In this document: piece by piece, positions 23,500-35,343 of the stretch
Numbering within the stretch: the first letter of the stretch is position 1
Layout of the letters: each line of letters starts with the position of its first letter
Origin: Anaspis maculata
Lineage: Eukaryota; Arthropoda; Insecta; Coleoptera; Scraptiidae
Length of the DNA: 64,000 nucleotides
Direction: 5' to 3'
Assembly: GCA_949128115.1 (NCBI GenBank)
Contig: OX421965.1
Location: forward strand, 7,568,753 to 7,632,752
Program-made: the position numbers and the translations under genes
The notes under the pieces: generated by a model
Databases searched by the model: none
Seen by the model: the letters and a program-made list of their open reading frames with translations, nothing else
Told to the model about the DNA's origin: nothing

Positions 23500-24475
23500 C
23501 TCTTTTGACCTTTCGATCCTCGAATTCTTTGATCTTTCGATCTTTCGATCTTTAAATCTCTTGATTTATTGTTGATTCGATACTTTGATTTTTAGACCCT
23601 TCGCTTCGATCCTTCAATCATTCGTTCTGGCAACGTTTTGTTGAATGATTGATTTTTGTTATTTTATCTTGGGGTCAGTCGCTTTTCCCATATTTCGATA
23701 TTTCGATCTATTGATCTTTCGATCTTTCAATCCTTTGTTCGTCCGAATATTTGATATTCCAGTCCATCGATCCATTGATCTAGAGTTCCATCTTTCCAGT
23801 GATCCAACGATCCATTGATAGTGAATCCCTTGATTTTTTAAATTTCTAATTCTTTGATCCTTTGGTTTTTTGGCCCGTCGACCCCTTTCACTATTTCGAT
23901 CCTATTAAGATCCACGAAACCATCGATCCTTGAATCTTCGGCTCTTTCAACCTTTCACTCTTTCGATCACTATTTTCATCTTCAGGTCAGTCGATCGATC
24001 GATATTTTCATCTTTTGCTTTCCTCATATTTCGCTCCTTCGATCTTCCATTTCGATAGGTCCCAATAATTATCCCTAGTTACTATTTCTTTTTCGATTCA
24101 TGAATCCATCTCTCTTTCGCTCCTCTGTTTCTTCCATCCCTCGATACTTCTTTCATCCTTCGGACTCTCCATCCTTCGATCCATCGATTCTACGGAAGAA
24201 TCGATAAATGGCTCCTTGAGCCTTCCTTTTTTTGACCTTCCGGTTTTGCTCTTTCACTCTCCCAATCCTTCGACCTCTTAATACTTTGTTCATGCAATCT
24301 TCATTCCGCCGATTCATCCATCGATTGAATCAACGGCTTATCGATCCGATGGCTCATCGATTTTTCCTTTTATCGATCCTTTGAGTTATCGACCTCTGAA
24401 TGTTTTATCTTCTTTTATCTATCAAAGAGTTTTTCTTTCTTTTTTGTTCTTTTAATCTTCCATTTAGACCGATTC
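23500..24475 (+). repeat. GATCTTTCGATC-type degenerate array
   Basis: Short words (TTCGATC, TTTGATC, ATCGATCC, TTCATCGATC) recur every ~8-12 bases, mixed with less regular sequence. Long pyrimidine-rich ORFs across it have no coding character. The array is interrupted by two palindromes at 24531-25013 and resumes at ~25080. Confidence 0.7.
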
Positions 24476-24530
24476 TAGCAATTTATTTCGATATTAATGT
24501 AGAATTGGTCCATCTGTGGCTTTGTCAGTA

Positions 24531-24837
24531 TAAATTTAAAGTTGTTCCAGTCACACCACGTATTTGTTGTTTTTTAAAAAAGGTTTAATTGACAATTGTT
24601 TCGAGGAAGACCCTCATCATCGGAAAACTATTTAAAAAAGTGTATAAATTGCTTGTTTGTAGAAGATTTTTACAATTCTTACTGCCAATTTTTACTAAAA
24701 ATCTTCTACAAACAAGCAATTTATACACTTTTTTAAATAGTTTTCTGATGATGAGGGTCTTCCTCGAAACAATTGTCAATTAAACCTTTTTTAAAAAACA
24801 ACAAATACGTGGTGTGACTGGAACAACTTTAAATTTA
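24531..24837. mobile_element. Near-perfect palindrome: 142-bp arms, 23-bp loop
   Basis: Left arm 24531-24672 and right arm 24696-24837 are reverse complements with a single mismatch (CATCATCGG against CATCATCAG). The loop 24673-24695 begins CAATTCTTACTG. The ends are TAAATTTAAAGTTGTTCC. The two strands therefore carry almost identical 64-codon ORFs, which are artefacts. A 12-bp direct repeat AATTTATTTCGA occurs at 24480-24491 and at the right edge, 24837-24848. The other inverted repeats of the window are far more decayed, so this one is recent or homogenised. It could be a hairpin MITE or a hairpin-RNA locus. Confidence 0.93.
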
Positions 24838-24880
24838 ATTTATTTCGAGTGACGTTCTGATAGATTTTTCAGTGGTTAAC

Positions 24881-25013
24881 AATAATAGTCGAGGAGCTAG
24901 CGACGGATTTTTCATATGATTTCAACAAAACTACAGTGCTAATGCTCAAATTAACAATGTAGCTTTGTTGAAATGATATGAAAAATCCGTCGCTAGCTCC
25001 CCGTCTATTATAT
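24881..25013. repeat. Second palindrome with ~55-bp arms
   Basis: The left arm contains GAGCTAGCGACGGATTTTTC and ATTTCAACAAAACTACA. The right arm is the reverse complement with a few differences, and the loop is ~20 bp. It starts only 44 bp after the larger palindrome, and both interrupt the GATC-rich array. Confidence 0.88.
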
Positions 25014-25079
25014 TCATTAGTAAATTTTCTTTGCATCTTCTCCAAAATCGGAGCCCGAACAAATACTCCGTTTTTATAC

Positions 25080-25965
25080 ATATTGTCCATTGGCTCCTTC
25101 GATCTGTCCATCCTTCGAGCATTCGAGTTTTCAATTCATCGGTTCATCGATCCAAACAAACATCCATGATCAGTCCTTTGCTCTTCTATCTGATTGAATT
25201 TTTCAATCTTCCGATTTAGATTTTTCAACGTGAATCGAAAATACCGATCATTTGAACTTTCGATCTTTCACGCTTCTGCTTCTCCAATTCGCCGATTCTT
25301 CGGTATTCTCCTCCATCGATTTTTTAGTTTTGATCTTTCCAGTTTTCGATCATTTGAACCTCTGATCTTTTGGTCCTTCGGTCTGAAGATCCATGAATCT
25401 AACACTCTTTTCAACTTTCATTTCATTTCAGTGATCTTTTGACTGATTCTAGTGAATTGAAGTGGCATCATGATCGATTTTAGTGGTCTCTGATCTCTGA
25501 TTTCATCATCCATTGATCTTCCGCTTCTTTGCTGTTTCGATCTTTTGATCCTTCGATTTTTCTATTCTTTGATGGTCTAGTGGCAGCCACTGATTCTAGT
25601 GATTTAGATAAGCAGATCAGACATTTTGAAGAGCATCTGTGGTTTTGCAATGTATCCATCGATCGATTTATTGACCCGACAATCTCTCCTTTGTTCCTTT
25701 GATGCTGCGTTCTTCTTTCATTCATCACGGTTTCGCTTTTTTGATTCTTCGATCATTTAATCCAGCAATCTATAGATTCTTGGCTTTTTCAATCCTTCGC
25801 CCTTTCGATCCATCGTTCTTCAGATCTTTGTAATCTTACAATATGCAAATAATGTTCTTTGTTCTTTGACCTTTCGGTTCATCTACCCAACGATCCATGG
25901 ATCTACCGATTTTTTTTCATCTTCCATTTTGAGGATAGATTTCAGTCTTCTGTAGTGGGGTCATT
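25080..25965 (+). repeat. GATCTTTCGATC-type degenerate array, right part
   Basis: Continuation of the array (CCTTCGATC, TTCGATCTTTTGATCC, ATCCATCGATCG). It fades out near 25960 into AT-rich sequence with recurrent GATTTTAGTG/AGATTTCAGT words. Confidence 0.6.
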
Positions 25966-26340
25966 ACTAAGTAATTCTAGTAATTTCAAGTGACTTCTAG
26001 ATAGATTTGATGGCTTCTAAAAGGCTATTTTGACACCCTTTAGTATTTTCAGTATGTTTTGATAGATTTCAGTGTTGTTATTTGATTTTCTGTCAGATTT
26101 AAGTAATTTTTAGTTGTATTTGGCACATAATGGCTAAATAGGGTTTTATGGTCAGATTTCAGTTTTTCTGTTTGTCATATTTTGACACTTTTTCGTGGAT
26201 TCAAAATTCAAATTCTTTTGTCCGATTTTGGTCGTTGTAAATGCCATTGTAACACATTTTAGTTTATTCATGGATGTTTATTCTTACCGATGATACTTTG
26301 ATGGATTTTCACTGATTTTATTGGTGCAATTCTCTGAAAA

Positions 26341-26440
26341 ATAACATTCCATGAAGGCCCTGTTATGCTGTTATTTGCTAGGCGACAGCCAATGGCCGAC
26401 AGGATTTTTTACATAACAGAGGGTTTATGGAATCTTATTT
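26341..26440. repeat. Small imperfect inverted repeat
   Basis: ATTCCATGAAGGCCCTGTTATG near 26345 pairs imperfectly with CATAACAGAGGGTTTATGGAAT near 26410. Probably a decayed hairpin element; no gene. Confidence 0.4.
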
Positions 26441-26449
26441 TTTTACAGA

Positions 26450-28095
26450 ATCGCACTATAGGCACTCTGCGGACTTGCTTCAGCGCCAAAAGTTGCGATT
26501 TTTTTGTACACTTGCTGCAGGAAGTTATCTGTTTCCATAACAACAATGCCATTTGAATAATCATACCACCTGCAAATGTCAATTTCAACAATGCATAAAC
26601 TTCAGTATTGACAATTTTCCTCACACATATGCTCGCGACTGCCGCATGAGGGTGCTGAAACGGGCGGGATATTCAAAATGTGCAGAGCGCCTATAAGTTG
26701 TATTTTGGCAGATTTCGGGTAGGTTGAAATATTCCACTTTTATGAGTTTTTGGTGATATTGTGGCTGGATTTACTGATGATGATTTGAAATGCAACTTTT
26801 AGACGATTTGGTGTTTTCGGTAGCGTCATACTTGAAACTACATTCATATCGCTATTTCGCTTCCACGACACGCCAACAAAGATACATCAGTATTCTCATG
26901 TTTACCTACACTTCGGTAATTTATTAAAACATTTCTACGAAACTCATTATTCTCGGCAATTTCCTAAGCAAGATTATCACTTGCCTACGTTTTTACCTTA
27001 TCCGTTTTAACAAAGACAACGCACGCCAAGCCTGGACACAAGTCACACAAATCCTTATAGGGAAAACTAATTATTATTATTATCATATCTACAGAGACGT
27101 GTGTATGTTGTAAGGATCATTAGAATCTAGAAGTAGCCAGTAATAAGTAATAATATCTCGATCTGATGGCTGAACCAGCAGTAGGCGTAAGCCAGTCTTG
27201 ATTCCGTGACTTGGCCAATTAAAAGAGAAGACCTACTGACACAAAAACACCTCTTCGTGTACCTTTTGGGCCATTTAAATGTGCACACTACATCAAGTGC
27301 GTAAACAATTGCTGTTAACCTCGAACAATGGGAAAATTAGAACTTGAGGAGCGCAGAATTTTCATCATCATTATGACCATCAGTATAAAATACAAACAAT
27401 GTTTCTTGAGTGTTCGAGATAGCAATTACCGCTCCACTTCGTGAGCGGTAATGAAAAACTGGTCCGTTTTACCGAAAAATATTTATATTCCAATTTTTAG
27501 CTGGAGGTGGGTACCAGGCAGATATCTGAGATCGTGCGAAACTTGTCAGCCGTGAAGGATCAAGGAAAACGTGCAATAACGAAAAAAAAAGTCTGCAGAG
27601 GCAGCAGAGCAGAATGGTAATTGATCATATGGAAAAATCAATCAACGTCTGATGGAGCTGTCGGGCTCGAATTTTCATTTTTGCTCTTTTTGCGAATGCG
27701 GGAATCGATTGCAGCGTTAGCGTTAGCGTACAGGGTGATCGCGAGGACCGTGGATTACAGTTTACGGTTTTATTTTCAAGAGTGGGCTTCGGTAGGCGAG
27801 GAATGAATCGTTAAGCGGTTTTTTGGAAGGGTTGCCGGCGAGGTTGCCGGCAAACGATTTTTTGAAACACAAGTCTTTCAAAATTATTTCAATCGTACTT
27901 GCAGCTGTTTTTCTAGGTTTACAAAGGCCCTGCCATCCAGATGAGACGTAACATTTATATTGCATGAACTACTAAGATGCAATTGCTACGTCTTAGTCTT
28001 TCACGGGCTCGTTGCATTTTCAGCCTTGGGATAACAACCAATTATACTTAGTCCTGAAAAATTATCGACAATCTCGTCCAGTACAATCGCACCAC
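26450..28095. other. No supported feature
   Basis: AT-rich sequence with scattered short ORFs. I see a tiny GTTAGC duplication near 27717 and a duplicated TTGCCGGC(G/A) near 27831-27850, but no gene or RNA. Confidence 0.4.
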
Positions 28096-28099
28096 TTGT

Positions 28100-28245
28100 A
28101 TATTATTCAATAAGCCGTGTAATGAGTGCTGTTACTCAGGAGGATGCAGTTTGATGACACGAGCCTTGGCGAGTATCGTAAATTCGAATGAATAATAGCC
28201 ATTATAGGAAAGTAGAATACTATGCTTTATCTACGACAGACTCGT
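28100..28245 (+). repeat. Dispersed repeat copy 1 (GGATGCAGTTTG family)
   Basis: It shares TATTCAA(T/C)AAGC, GAGGATGCAGTTTG, GAGCCTTGGCGAGT, AATAGCCATTA and AGAATACTATGCTTTATC in the same order with 28495-28700 and, in reverse, with 47600-47812. This copy is diverged and shorter. Confidence 0.75.
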
Positions 28246-28494
28246 AGTCTCAACAAAAAACAACAACAAACAAATAGCTGCTTTCCCAGGACTTGGCTCT
28301 TGCATTTCTATAATCGGTCCCAGTGATTTTCCAGTTATTACTCACGGGACGTGGCTTAGGTGCATAGCTCAATGCTCGCGACTAGATAATAGTATATTAT
28401 TGCACGAGTTTCATAAGACATAGTATTCTCACACGACTGGTTTTGGGGCACGACTAGCTTGCGAGGAGTGCTCCAAAGGAAGGAGTGCGACAAT

Positions 28495-28700
28495 ACGTCT
28501 TATTAAACGAGTATAATAATATAAAATGATTTATTCAACAAGCGGGTAATGATTGCTTTTTACATATGAGGATGCAGTTTGCCGACACAAGCCTTGGCGA
28601 GTGACGGAAAACATCCGAATGAGTAATAGCCATTACCCGCGAGTGGAATACTATGCTTTATCCAGTCTTATTGAAAAAAAAACAGGCATGTATGCGCGTG
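28495..28700 (+). repeat. Dispersed repeat copy 2 (GGATGCAGTTTG family)
   Basis: A fuller copy with CAACAAGCGGGTAATGATT at the left and CATTACCCGCGAGTGGAATA at the right, so GCGGGTAATG and CATTACCCGC form an internal inverted pair. It continues to GGCATGTATGCGCGTGATAA, matching 47560-47812 on the other strand. Confidence 0.8.
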
Positions 28701-28719
28701 ATAATGTGTGCATTATCCA

Positions 28720-31240
28720 ATGGGATTGGATATACTATTTCATCTAATTTTTCTTAATAGTCACCAAGAAATTGGGAATTCTGGCTGCTAAAAACAGAAA
28801 CGATTGACAGGTGACGCCTCCGTACTTACGTTCGCCTACCTTCTATTGACTTCTATTGGTTGAATAGAACAATTCTATCTTATTGACCTTCTATTGTTGC
28901 TATTGGTTGAAAAACAGTTTAATAATAAGCTCCATTACAGCACTGTTTCCGTTGTAATAATGAATCCATTAGTAACTCAAAGTAGATAAAATATATCACC
29001 ACTGACTATATCAAGCTTATGTGGACGGGCCAGGGAAAGGTGTTGCAGCAATCTTGTGCTAATCGAGGTGCTAATTTATGCAATACAAATGCAATGCCCC
29101 ATCTAAATGGACCTTGAGTCGAATTATGAAAAGTTTCTATAATTTCGCAGCAGAGGGTGTCTGGAAATTCAAACTGGACAGATGCTTGTTGAATGGCTGC
29201 GTCAGGCTTCTGGTCCCAAGGGGGTGCATTTTTCTGGCCCCGACGGGGTGTATCTGAGGCGCAAACAACATCAAAGTCCTTTAGCAGCCAAACGCATACT
29301 AACCAGATTTGAGCTCGGTGAGCGGTCAGACATAATACTCCTGGTCATAACTCATGACGTTACGAAACCACACATTGGCGCAATTATTGAACTTTCAATT
29401 TATGTATACGGTTGCGGTCAATCCCCGTGCCGATAAATCACTTGCGATTTCGCAGGAAACCATCAACAAGTGTAGGTACATACCTCTCTGGCTTGATGGC
29501 GGAAACAAATAGCGAAATTGCATCGTTTCTCGATGTTCCCATGTCTGAAGTCTATGGCGCAACATTCCGATTGAAGATGGAAACGGAATCAATCGGATCG
29601 GTTGAATAATCGCCGTCGAGCTCGACGGATGGAAAGTTATTTGCTGCTGGTATTCCGAACGCTTGCTGTAATGAAACCGGGCTTTGTACGTATAGGGGAT
29701 CTCGATGGTATTAGCCGCGGTGTTGGCTTAACATTTCCAGTTTTATCATTTTAAACAATAATTCTTTTTCCGCATGTTTTCTTTCGGTATGTTATTTCAA
29801 CCCCGTGGAATTGAACGAATCGTGGAAACGTGGATTTCGCTCGGCACTGTTGTCTTGCAGCAGAAATAGTTATTTTTGTCTCAAGTGCGCGAGTCTGGGT
29901 TTTTTTAGCGTGTGACAATGTTGATACTGATGATGGCGAGACAGCAGGTCGTTTCTTATTTGTTGATGGGGGCGACCTAGGGACAAACCATTGTGAAAAT
30001 CTGGTGTACGCCTCAGAAGAGTTCTCGGAGAAATCCCGAAGCAACCTGGGGAAACTGGAGGAAAACGGGAAAAAATTTGTGCGAACATTTTGGCTAGCGG
30101 TGTGTCTTGGTATACAGGTGTCGCGAAACTAGACGGCTTTAACCAGTTTATTCTACGTCAAAAAAATAGAGAAAAAAGTTCAAATAAACATGGGTCGAAT
30201 GCTCCCGTCGAATGCTGGGTCGGGAGCTAGAGCACATGTCTGTGCCTAATTTGATTTTTCATGTCAATGCCAATGGTCCTCCGTCTTTTTTTGTGACACT
30301 GGTATATTTTTTTTAGTGTCAATTTTTATGTTCGCTGATATTTTTGTCGGATATGTATTTGGTGTTCGTATCTATTTTTTCAGGATCCTACTAACATCGT
30401 TTTAGGCTTTTGTATTGATGTGTTTTATTGTGCACTGCTGGTTTTTTTTTATGCCTTGTTGATTTTATTATGCGCAATCTCCTGATGTTTTTAAATTTGT
30501 CTACTAATGTTTCTTCGATTTTGTTTCACTCATAATTACTTAAATTGAATACTGGAAACTATCAGTGAGGCGCTTGTCATTTTGTCACATATTTGAGAGT
30601 CCTCTTCTTTGGGCCTCGCAAACGCAGGGGTTTGTTTGACGAGTTCTTCTACTGAGTGCCTTTTTCCAAATCCGCCACTCTCTTTTTTATTTGACTGCTA
30701 GTTTGACATATTTTGTTGTTTTGAATTTTTTTTGTTAATTTTGTCCATTGTGTCATTTTGGCAATTTTGTCAGTCCTGTGCTAGGTGTTTTGTGGAAAAA
30801 ACCATAAGAGTTATTTTGCACTTATTGTGCTTTGAGTAAATAAATGTAACTTTCTGTGCAATGAGCGTATTTCAATAAACTCCATCTTTTTCTCCCTCGT
30901 GTCGTTTCACTCATGAATAGAGGTGGACCGAAGAGTTAAGACGATCACAGACAGGAGACAGGTCAAAAAAATGTGATGTCAGGGGGAGGGGGATGCGTAA
31001 TATCACCACTTTTTCTGAATTTGATAAGAAAATCTGGAAAACCAGAGTTTTTCATGCAAAAAGTCCTGTTGCACTAATTTCGATTCGACGCACCATTTTC
31101 GAGATAAATCACTTGAAAGAAAATTTTACCTGAAATTCTTTTGAAATTTCCAAATCCCGAGCACAGAAATCAAAGCAATAACACCAACTGTGTTTTCTTG
31201 AACCAAGAACAGGAAGAAATGTTCCAATAAAAATGGGTTG
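28720..31240. other. No supported gene
   Basis: The largest stretch without recognisable structure. Between 29180 and 30130 there are 84-100-codon ORFs on both strands whose overlap prevents a coding call. 30240-30880 is T-rich. A short (CTTCTATTG)-like duplication lies at 28848-28915. Confidence 0.4.
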
Positions 31241-32500
31241 AAGATGGTCCCTAGAAGACCTAGAGCCCCTAGAGCGATTAATGTCGGCGAATCACCCTTC
31301 CAAGGAGCCTTCGTCTTTGAGCCAAGAAGAGTTCTGTCCCTAAAACAAAGAGCCGCAACTAGTGCTTGCAGAAGGCGACATAGGAGTGCCTGGATTTTCA
31401 ACTTCACGAAGCCTACGTCCCTTAAGTGAGGACAGTTTCATCCTTGAACCTCAACCTTGAACCAAAAGTTCCGTCTTAAGCCCAGAAGCTTCGTCGTGAA
31501 CCAACGAGTTTCGTCTTTGAACGAAAAAGTTCCGCACGTGAACCTAGACAAATTTCGTCCTTAAACCAAAGCCAGTTTCGTCTTTGAACCAAGGAGTCTC
31601 ATATTTGAACCAAAGACCAGTGCACTTGTCGACTCGTCCTTAAACAGAATGTTCTTGAATTTAGGACGTTTCATTCTTGAACAAGGAGAGTTTCGTGCTC
31701 GAACCAAAAACAGTTACTGAACCAAGGAGGGTTTCGTTCTTTAGCCCAAAAAGTTCCATCAGTAAGCCACAGATAATCCATGGACCAGGGACATTTGCGT
31801 CCTAGAACCAAAGAGACTTTCGTCCTTGAACCGAGAGTTTCGTTCTTCAACCAAAGAGAGTTTCATCCTTGAACCAAAGACAGTTTCATTATTAAACCAA
31901 AGACAGTTTTGTCCTTATACGAGAAAGATTTTCGTTATTGAGCAAGGGACACTTTCGTCCTCAAACCAAAGCGAATTTCGGTAGAAGTTTCGTATTCAAG
32001 CCAAATGGAGTTTTATTCATGAACCAATGCCAGCTACTAGTACTCACCGTAGGTGACATACGAGTACCTCTACACGAGACATTCGTCCTTTGAACGAGGA
32101 CAGTTTCATTTCTCAAGTCTCGTCTTTGAGCCAAGGATAGTTCCGTGCTTGGACCAAAGATATACCAGTACTCGCCGAAGGCGAGCCTCTAATTCAAGGA
32201 AACTTCGTCCTTGAACCGAGGGAACTTTCCGTCCTTGAACCCAGGAGAGTTTCGGCCCTTGATCAAAAGGTTTCGTCTTTCAACTAAGGACAGTGTCATT
32301 CTTGAACATAGAGAATTTGATACTTGAACCAGAGAAAATTTGATTCTTGAGCCAAAAAGAGTTTCGCCCTTACACCAAGGAGATTTCCGTCAATGAACAA
32401 AGGACACTTTCGTCCTCAAAACAAGGGCAGTTTTGGTCATTGCACCAAGAAGTTTCGTCCCCAAGCCAAAAAGAGTCTCATCCTCGACGTCTTAGAGTAG
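31240..32500 (+). repeat. GAACCAAAGAGAGTTTCGTCC array, forward
   Basis: Degenerate tandem units of ~22-30 bp, (T)TCGTCCTTGAACCAAAG(G)A, repeated for over 1 kb, with occasional hairpin-prone words TACTCGCCGAAGGCGA near 32040 and 32170. No coding content. The same family occurs in reverse at 34745-35343. Confidence 0.75.
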
Positions 32501-32569
32501 GATGTAAGGCACAAATGAAAAATTTAAAGAAATTGTAATTAATTAATAACGTCTCTACACGTACCGGGT

Positions 32570-32720
32570 GGGCCATAAAAAACCGTGCTCTGAGTTTTTC
32601 CTTCTAAAACTTTTATTCCTCCACCGATTTCATCGAACTTTTCAGCATTTGATAGCCAATTGAATAGGTTATCATTTCTGTATTTCAAAATTGCCAACAT
32701 ACCAAAATTGAAGATGGCAT
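32570..32720 (-). repeat. Copy of the outer end of the 38.1-40.2 kb element
   Basis: GGGTGGGCCATAAAAAACCG, CCTTCTAAAACTTTTATT and TTGATAGCCAATTGAATAGG match the reverse complement of 40030-40172. This identifies a second copy of that terminal sequence 7.5 kb away, here abutting the foldback at 32690. Confidence 0.75.
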
Positions 32721-33613
32721 CATGGAAAAGCTCTTCAGTATCTACGTTGAGTTTTAAAGCACACCTCAGGGAATTCTGAAAAAAATGATTAAAAAATCTT
32801 CCGACTTTTATTTTTGGGGTTATCAAAGGCCAAAAACTGCAACTGGTCCTTCGAATGGGTACGTTCAGCAGGCTACTGACACACTACCGGTAGATATGTG
32901 AGCTGCTGAACGGCTTGTAGAATCGCTCTTTATTTCCCCACTCATTTCCACCATCTTATGGCGACTTTACTGAACTTCGTATGTCGCCGGCGACAGCGTC
33001 GCTGGCCAATAGGATTCGATCTGCCTGTATTCCTCTACCTCCCTCCATAATTCCCGCGATACGAGTTTCTGTCGTCGTCTCGTTCAAATTATTTAACCAC
33101 AGTGGAGTGGGGGATTGTCGCCGGCGACATACGAAGTTCTGTAAAGCCGCCATTAGATTCCACCGCTACCACAGCTACCACAGCTACACAGCTACCGCAA
33201 ATAAATTGTGGTGGAAAAAATGGCGACTTGTAGCTGCTACCACTCGGTAACGCGCATGCGTTATTCACCGGTAGCACTCACCAGAGAGCCTGCTGAACGC
33301 GCCCATTAATAATTTTCTTAGTTTCTGACTCACCCCGAAAATGAAAAAAAAATCAATACACATCCAGCGCTAGATATTTCTTTCTCATAATTATGCTGTC
33401 AACAATGAACTGGAATCTTTTGAATATGACAAAACTATTGACAATGAATTGAATTGAATTGAATTGACAAAACTAGAAGGGTTCCTTGACCCTTAATAAC
33501 CCCAAAAATGAAAGTCGCAGAATTTTTTCAACATTTTTTCGGAATTCCCTGAAGGGCCCCTCACTCACGACGTACTGGAGAGCTTTTCCGCCATTTTCTG
33601 GACACCTGTACAT
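32690..33613. mobile_element. Foldback element (~0.92 kb)
   Basis: Left arm words GAAAAGCTCTTCAGTA, CAGGGAATTCTGAAAAAAAT and TTATTTTTGGGGTTAT (about 32690-32850) pair with 33475-33613 in reverse orientation. The middle is occupied by the nested element 32854-33307 and ~150 bp of unique sequence. Confidence 0.65.
32854..33307. mobile_element. TIR element nested in the foldback (454 bp)
   Basis: The termini are AATGGGTACGTTCAGCAGGC and its imperfect reverse complement GCCTGCTGAACGCGCCCATT. A second internal inverted pair, CTTCGTATGTCGCCGGCGAC, lies at ~32970-32990 and ~33117-33137. The element is GC-richer than its surroundings. Target duplication is unclear. Confidence 0.75.
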
Positions 33614-33614
33614 A

Positions 33615-34600
33615 TTTACTTAGAATTCAGATTTTGTAAACCGTTTTCTTTTTCGCCGATTCAGCTTCACCTCTACAATGTGAAAAAGCCCCAAAGAAGG
33701 AACGCCCGCGGAGTTTCATTATTTTCTGGAATTTCAATATTTTCTGAGCCCAGGATTTCGATAATCCAAACACGGTTCCGCTCGTAGTTTTTATGTGCTG
33801 CGTCAAAGGCTTGAAGGGAGTAAAATTCAATATCGACAGTCATCCAGCCCACTGTCGTCTTTTTGTATTTACCTAAATAACGTGTGCGGAACAGACGAAC
33901 AGTATGCACCAGTCGGTCGTGTCGTCCTCGTCCAAAGCTATTGTTCTTTTATAACAACACATACAGAAAAGCAAGCAAACAAACAAGCCGTCGAGGGGGT
34001 GGCTACAGGATGATGCTCAAAGAAAGGAGGGCTTCAAAACAGAGAGCCGAGAACAGAGATATCACGAGAGATGTCTGTCTGCACGATGAGTCTGCATCGA
34101 ACTTTGCATCCGTATGACTCACACATACACAACATTTTGAATTTCCACTTGGTCATTTTCCAATATTATTCTTAGAACGAGGATTTTCATCCCGGTTAGT
34201 CACACCAAGGCAACGTTATCGTTAGACTACATTTTTCGATACGTGCATCTGGCAAATATTTGCTTTGAAATCTTTCCCGATTCTTTATCGCCGCACAAAA
34301 GTTCGAGGTCGTTGGAAAACCAACAGTGATTACCGTTTCGTAACTCAGAGGAAACTAATGCGTTTAGTACCTATTATTGCTGGTGATGGTGAATAATCGG
34401 TGAGTGTTCCATTTTACTCTCAGTGAAAAGCTAGGTGTTTATTTTCGATCAAAGCGAGCTCTCGCTATCTGGCCAATGAAAATATGACCTGATTATTTCA
34501 ATGCAGCCGGCAGCCTCTCTGTGATTTGACCTCGGATTTGGCGCTATAGCAAAATTGGCATTTTGATGAAAATTAACATGTATGTAACGTAGCCGCAAGT
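33615..34600. other. No supported feature
   Basis: Short ORFs only, with no repeat structure that I can support. A small (AATTG)n tract lies just upstream at 33449-33465. Confidence 0.35.
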
Positions 34601-34611
34601 AATAATTGTGG

Positions 34612-34738
34612 ATGATGTCACTGGTAAATCGCCTTTGGCGAATTCTTGTACCTTCCCTTGCCGTTTTGCCAATAGCTATCCCAATAATTGCTCTTGGCTT
34701 AAAGACGTATGCTCCAAGCCACTCGTACGTCATCTTCG
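34612..34738 (+). CDS. Possible first exon encoding a signal-anchor segment
   Basis: From ATG 34612 the frame reads MMSLVNRLWRILVPSLAVLP followed by IAIPIIALGLKTYAPSHSYV. This is a short basic start followed by a ~20-residue hydrophobic helix, the pattern of a signal peptide or N-terminal anchor. A GTAAGG donor follows at 34739. No downstream exon could be tied to it, because the next 600 bp is a repeat array. The minus-strand ORF across the same bases is equally long, so the coding call is weak. Confidence 0.18.
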
Positions 34739-34744
34739 GTAAGG

Positions 34745-35343
34745 TACAAAGAACCAAAAGGGTTAAAGAACCAAAATTCTCTTTGGTTTAAAGACGAAAT
34801 TGCCGTTCCTGGTGTAAGGTCAAAACTCCCTTTGTTTTAAGGATGACACTCTTTAATTCAAGGATGACACTCTTCCATTCAAGGACGGAAGTCTCCTTGA
34901 TTCAAGGAGGAAAGTGTCCTTGGTTCTGGAAACTACTCTCCTTGGTATATAGAAGTTCGAAGCTTGCTCTGGTTTACGGATGAAACTCTCCTTGATTGAA
35001 GCATGAAACTCTCCTTGCTTCAGAGACGAAACTTTCTTGGTTCAAGAACAAAACTGTCATTGTTTAAAAAACAAATGCCTGGTGTAGATGAATACACAGG
35101 TACTGGTATGTCGCCTACGGTGAGTGTAAGTAGCTGTCATTGGTTTGAGGATGTAACCTCTTGCTTTCAGGGCCGAAACTCTCTTGTTATCAAGGATCAA
35201 AACTTTTCTTGGTCCGAGGACGCAAGCATCTTTCCTCATAGACGAAAATCTCCTTGGTAAGGACGAAACTCTCTTTGGTTCAAGGATCAAACTGCTCGTC
35301 AAACTGTCTATGGCTCAAGGATGAAATCCTGTTTGGTTCAAGC
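34745..35343 (-). repeat. GAACCAAAGAGAGTTTCGTCC array, reverse
   Basis: The family of 31240-32500 in reverse orientation (CTCTCCTTGGTTCAAGGACG variants). It includes a TATGTCGCCTACGGTGAGT word at ~35108 that mirrors the hairpin-prone words of the forward array. It abuts the foldback at 35344. Confidence 0.75.

Noticed and set aside
24585..24783. Two near-identical 64-codon ORFs on opposite strands
   Set aside because: They are the same sequence read from the two arms of the 307-bp palindrome.
29182..30132. Several 84-100-codon ORFs on both strands
   Set aside because: Opposing frames are equally long and none contains a known motif or good splice sites.
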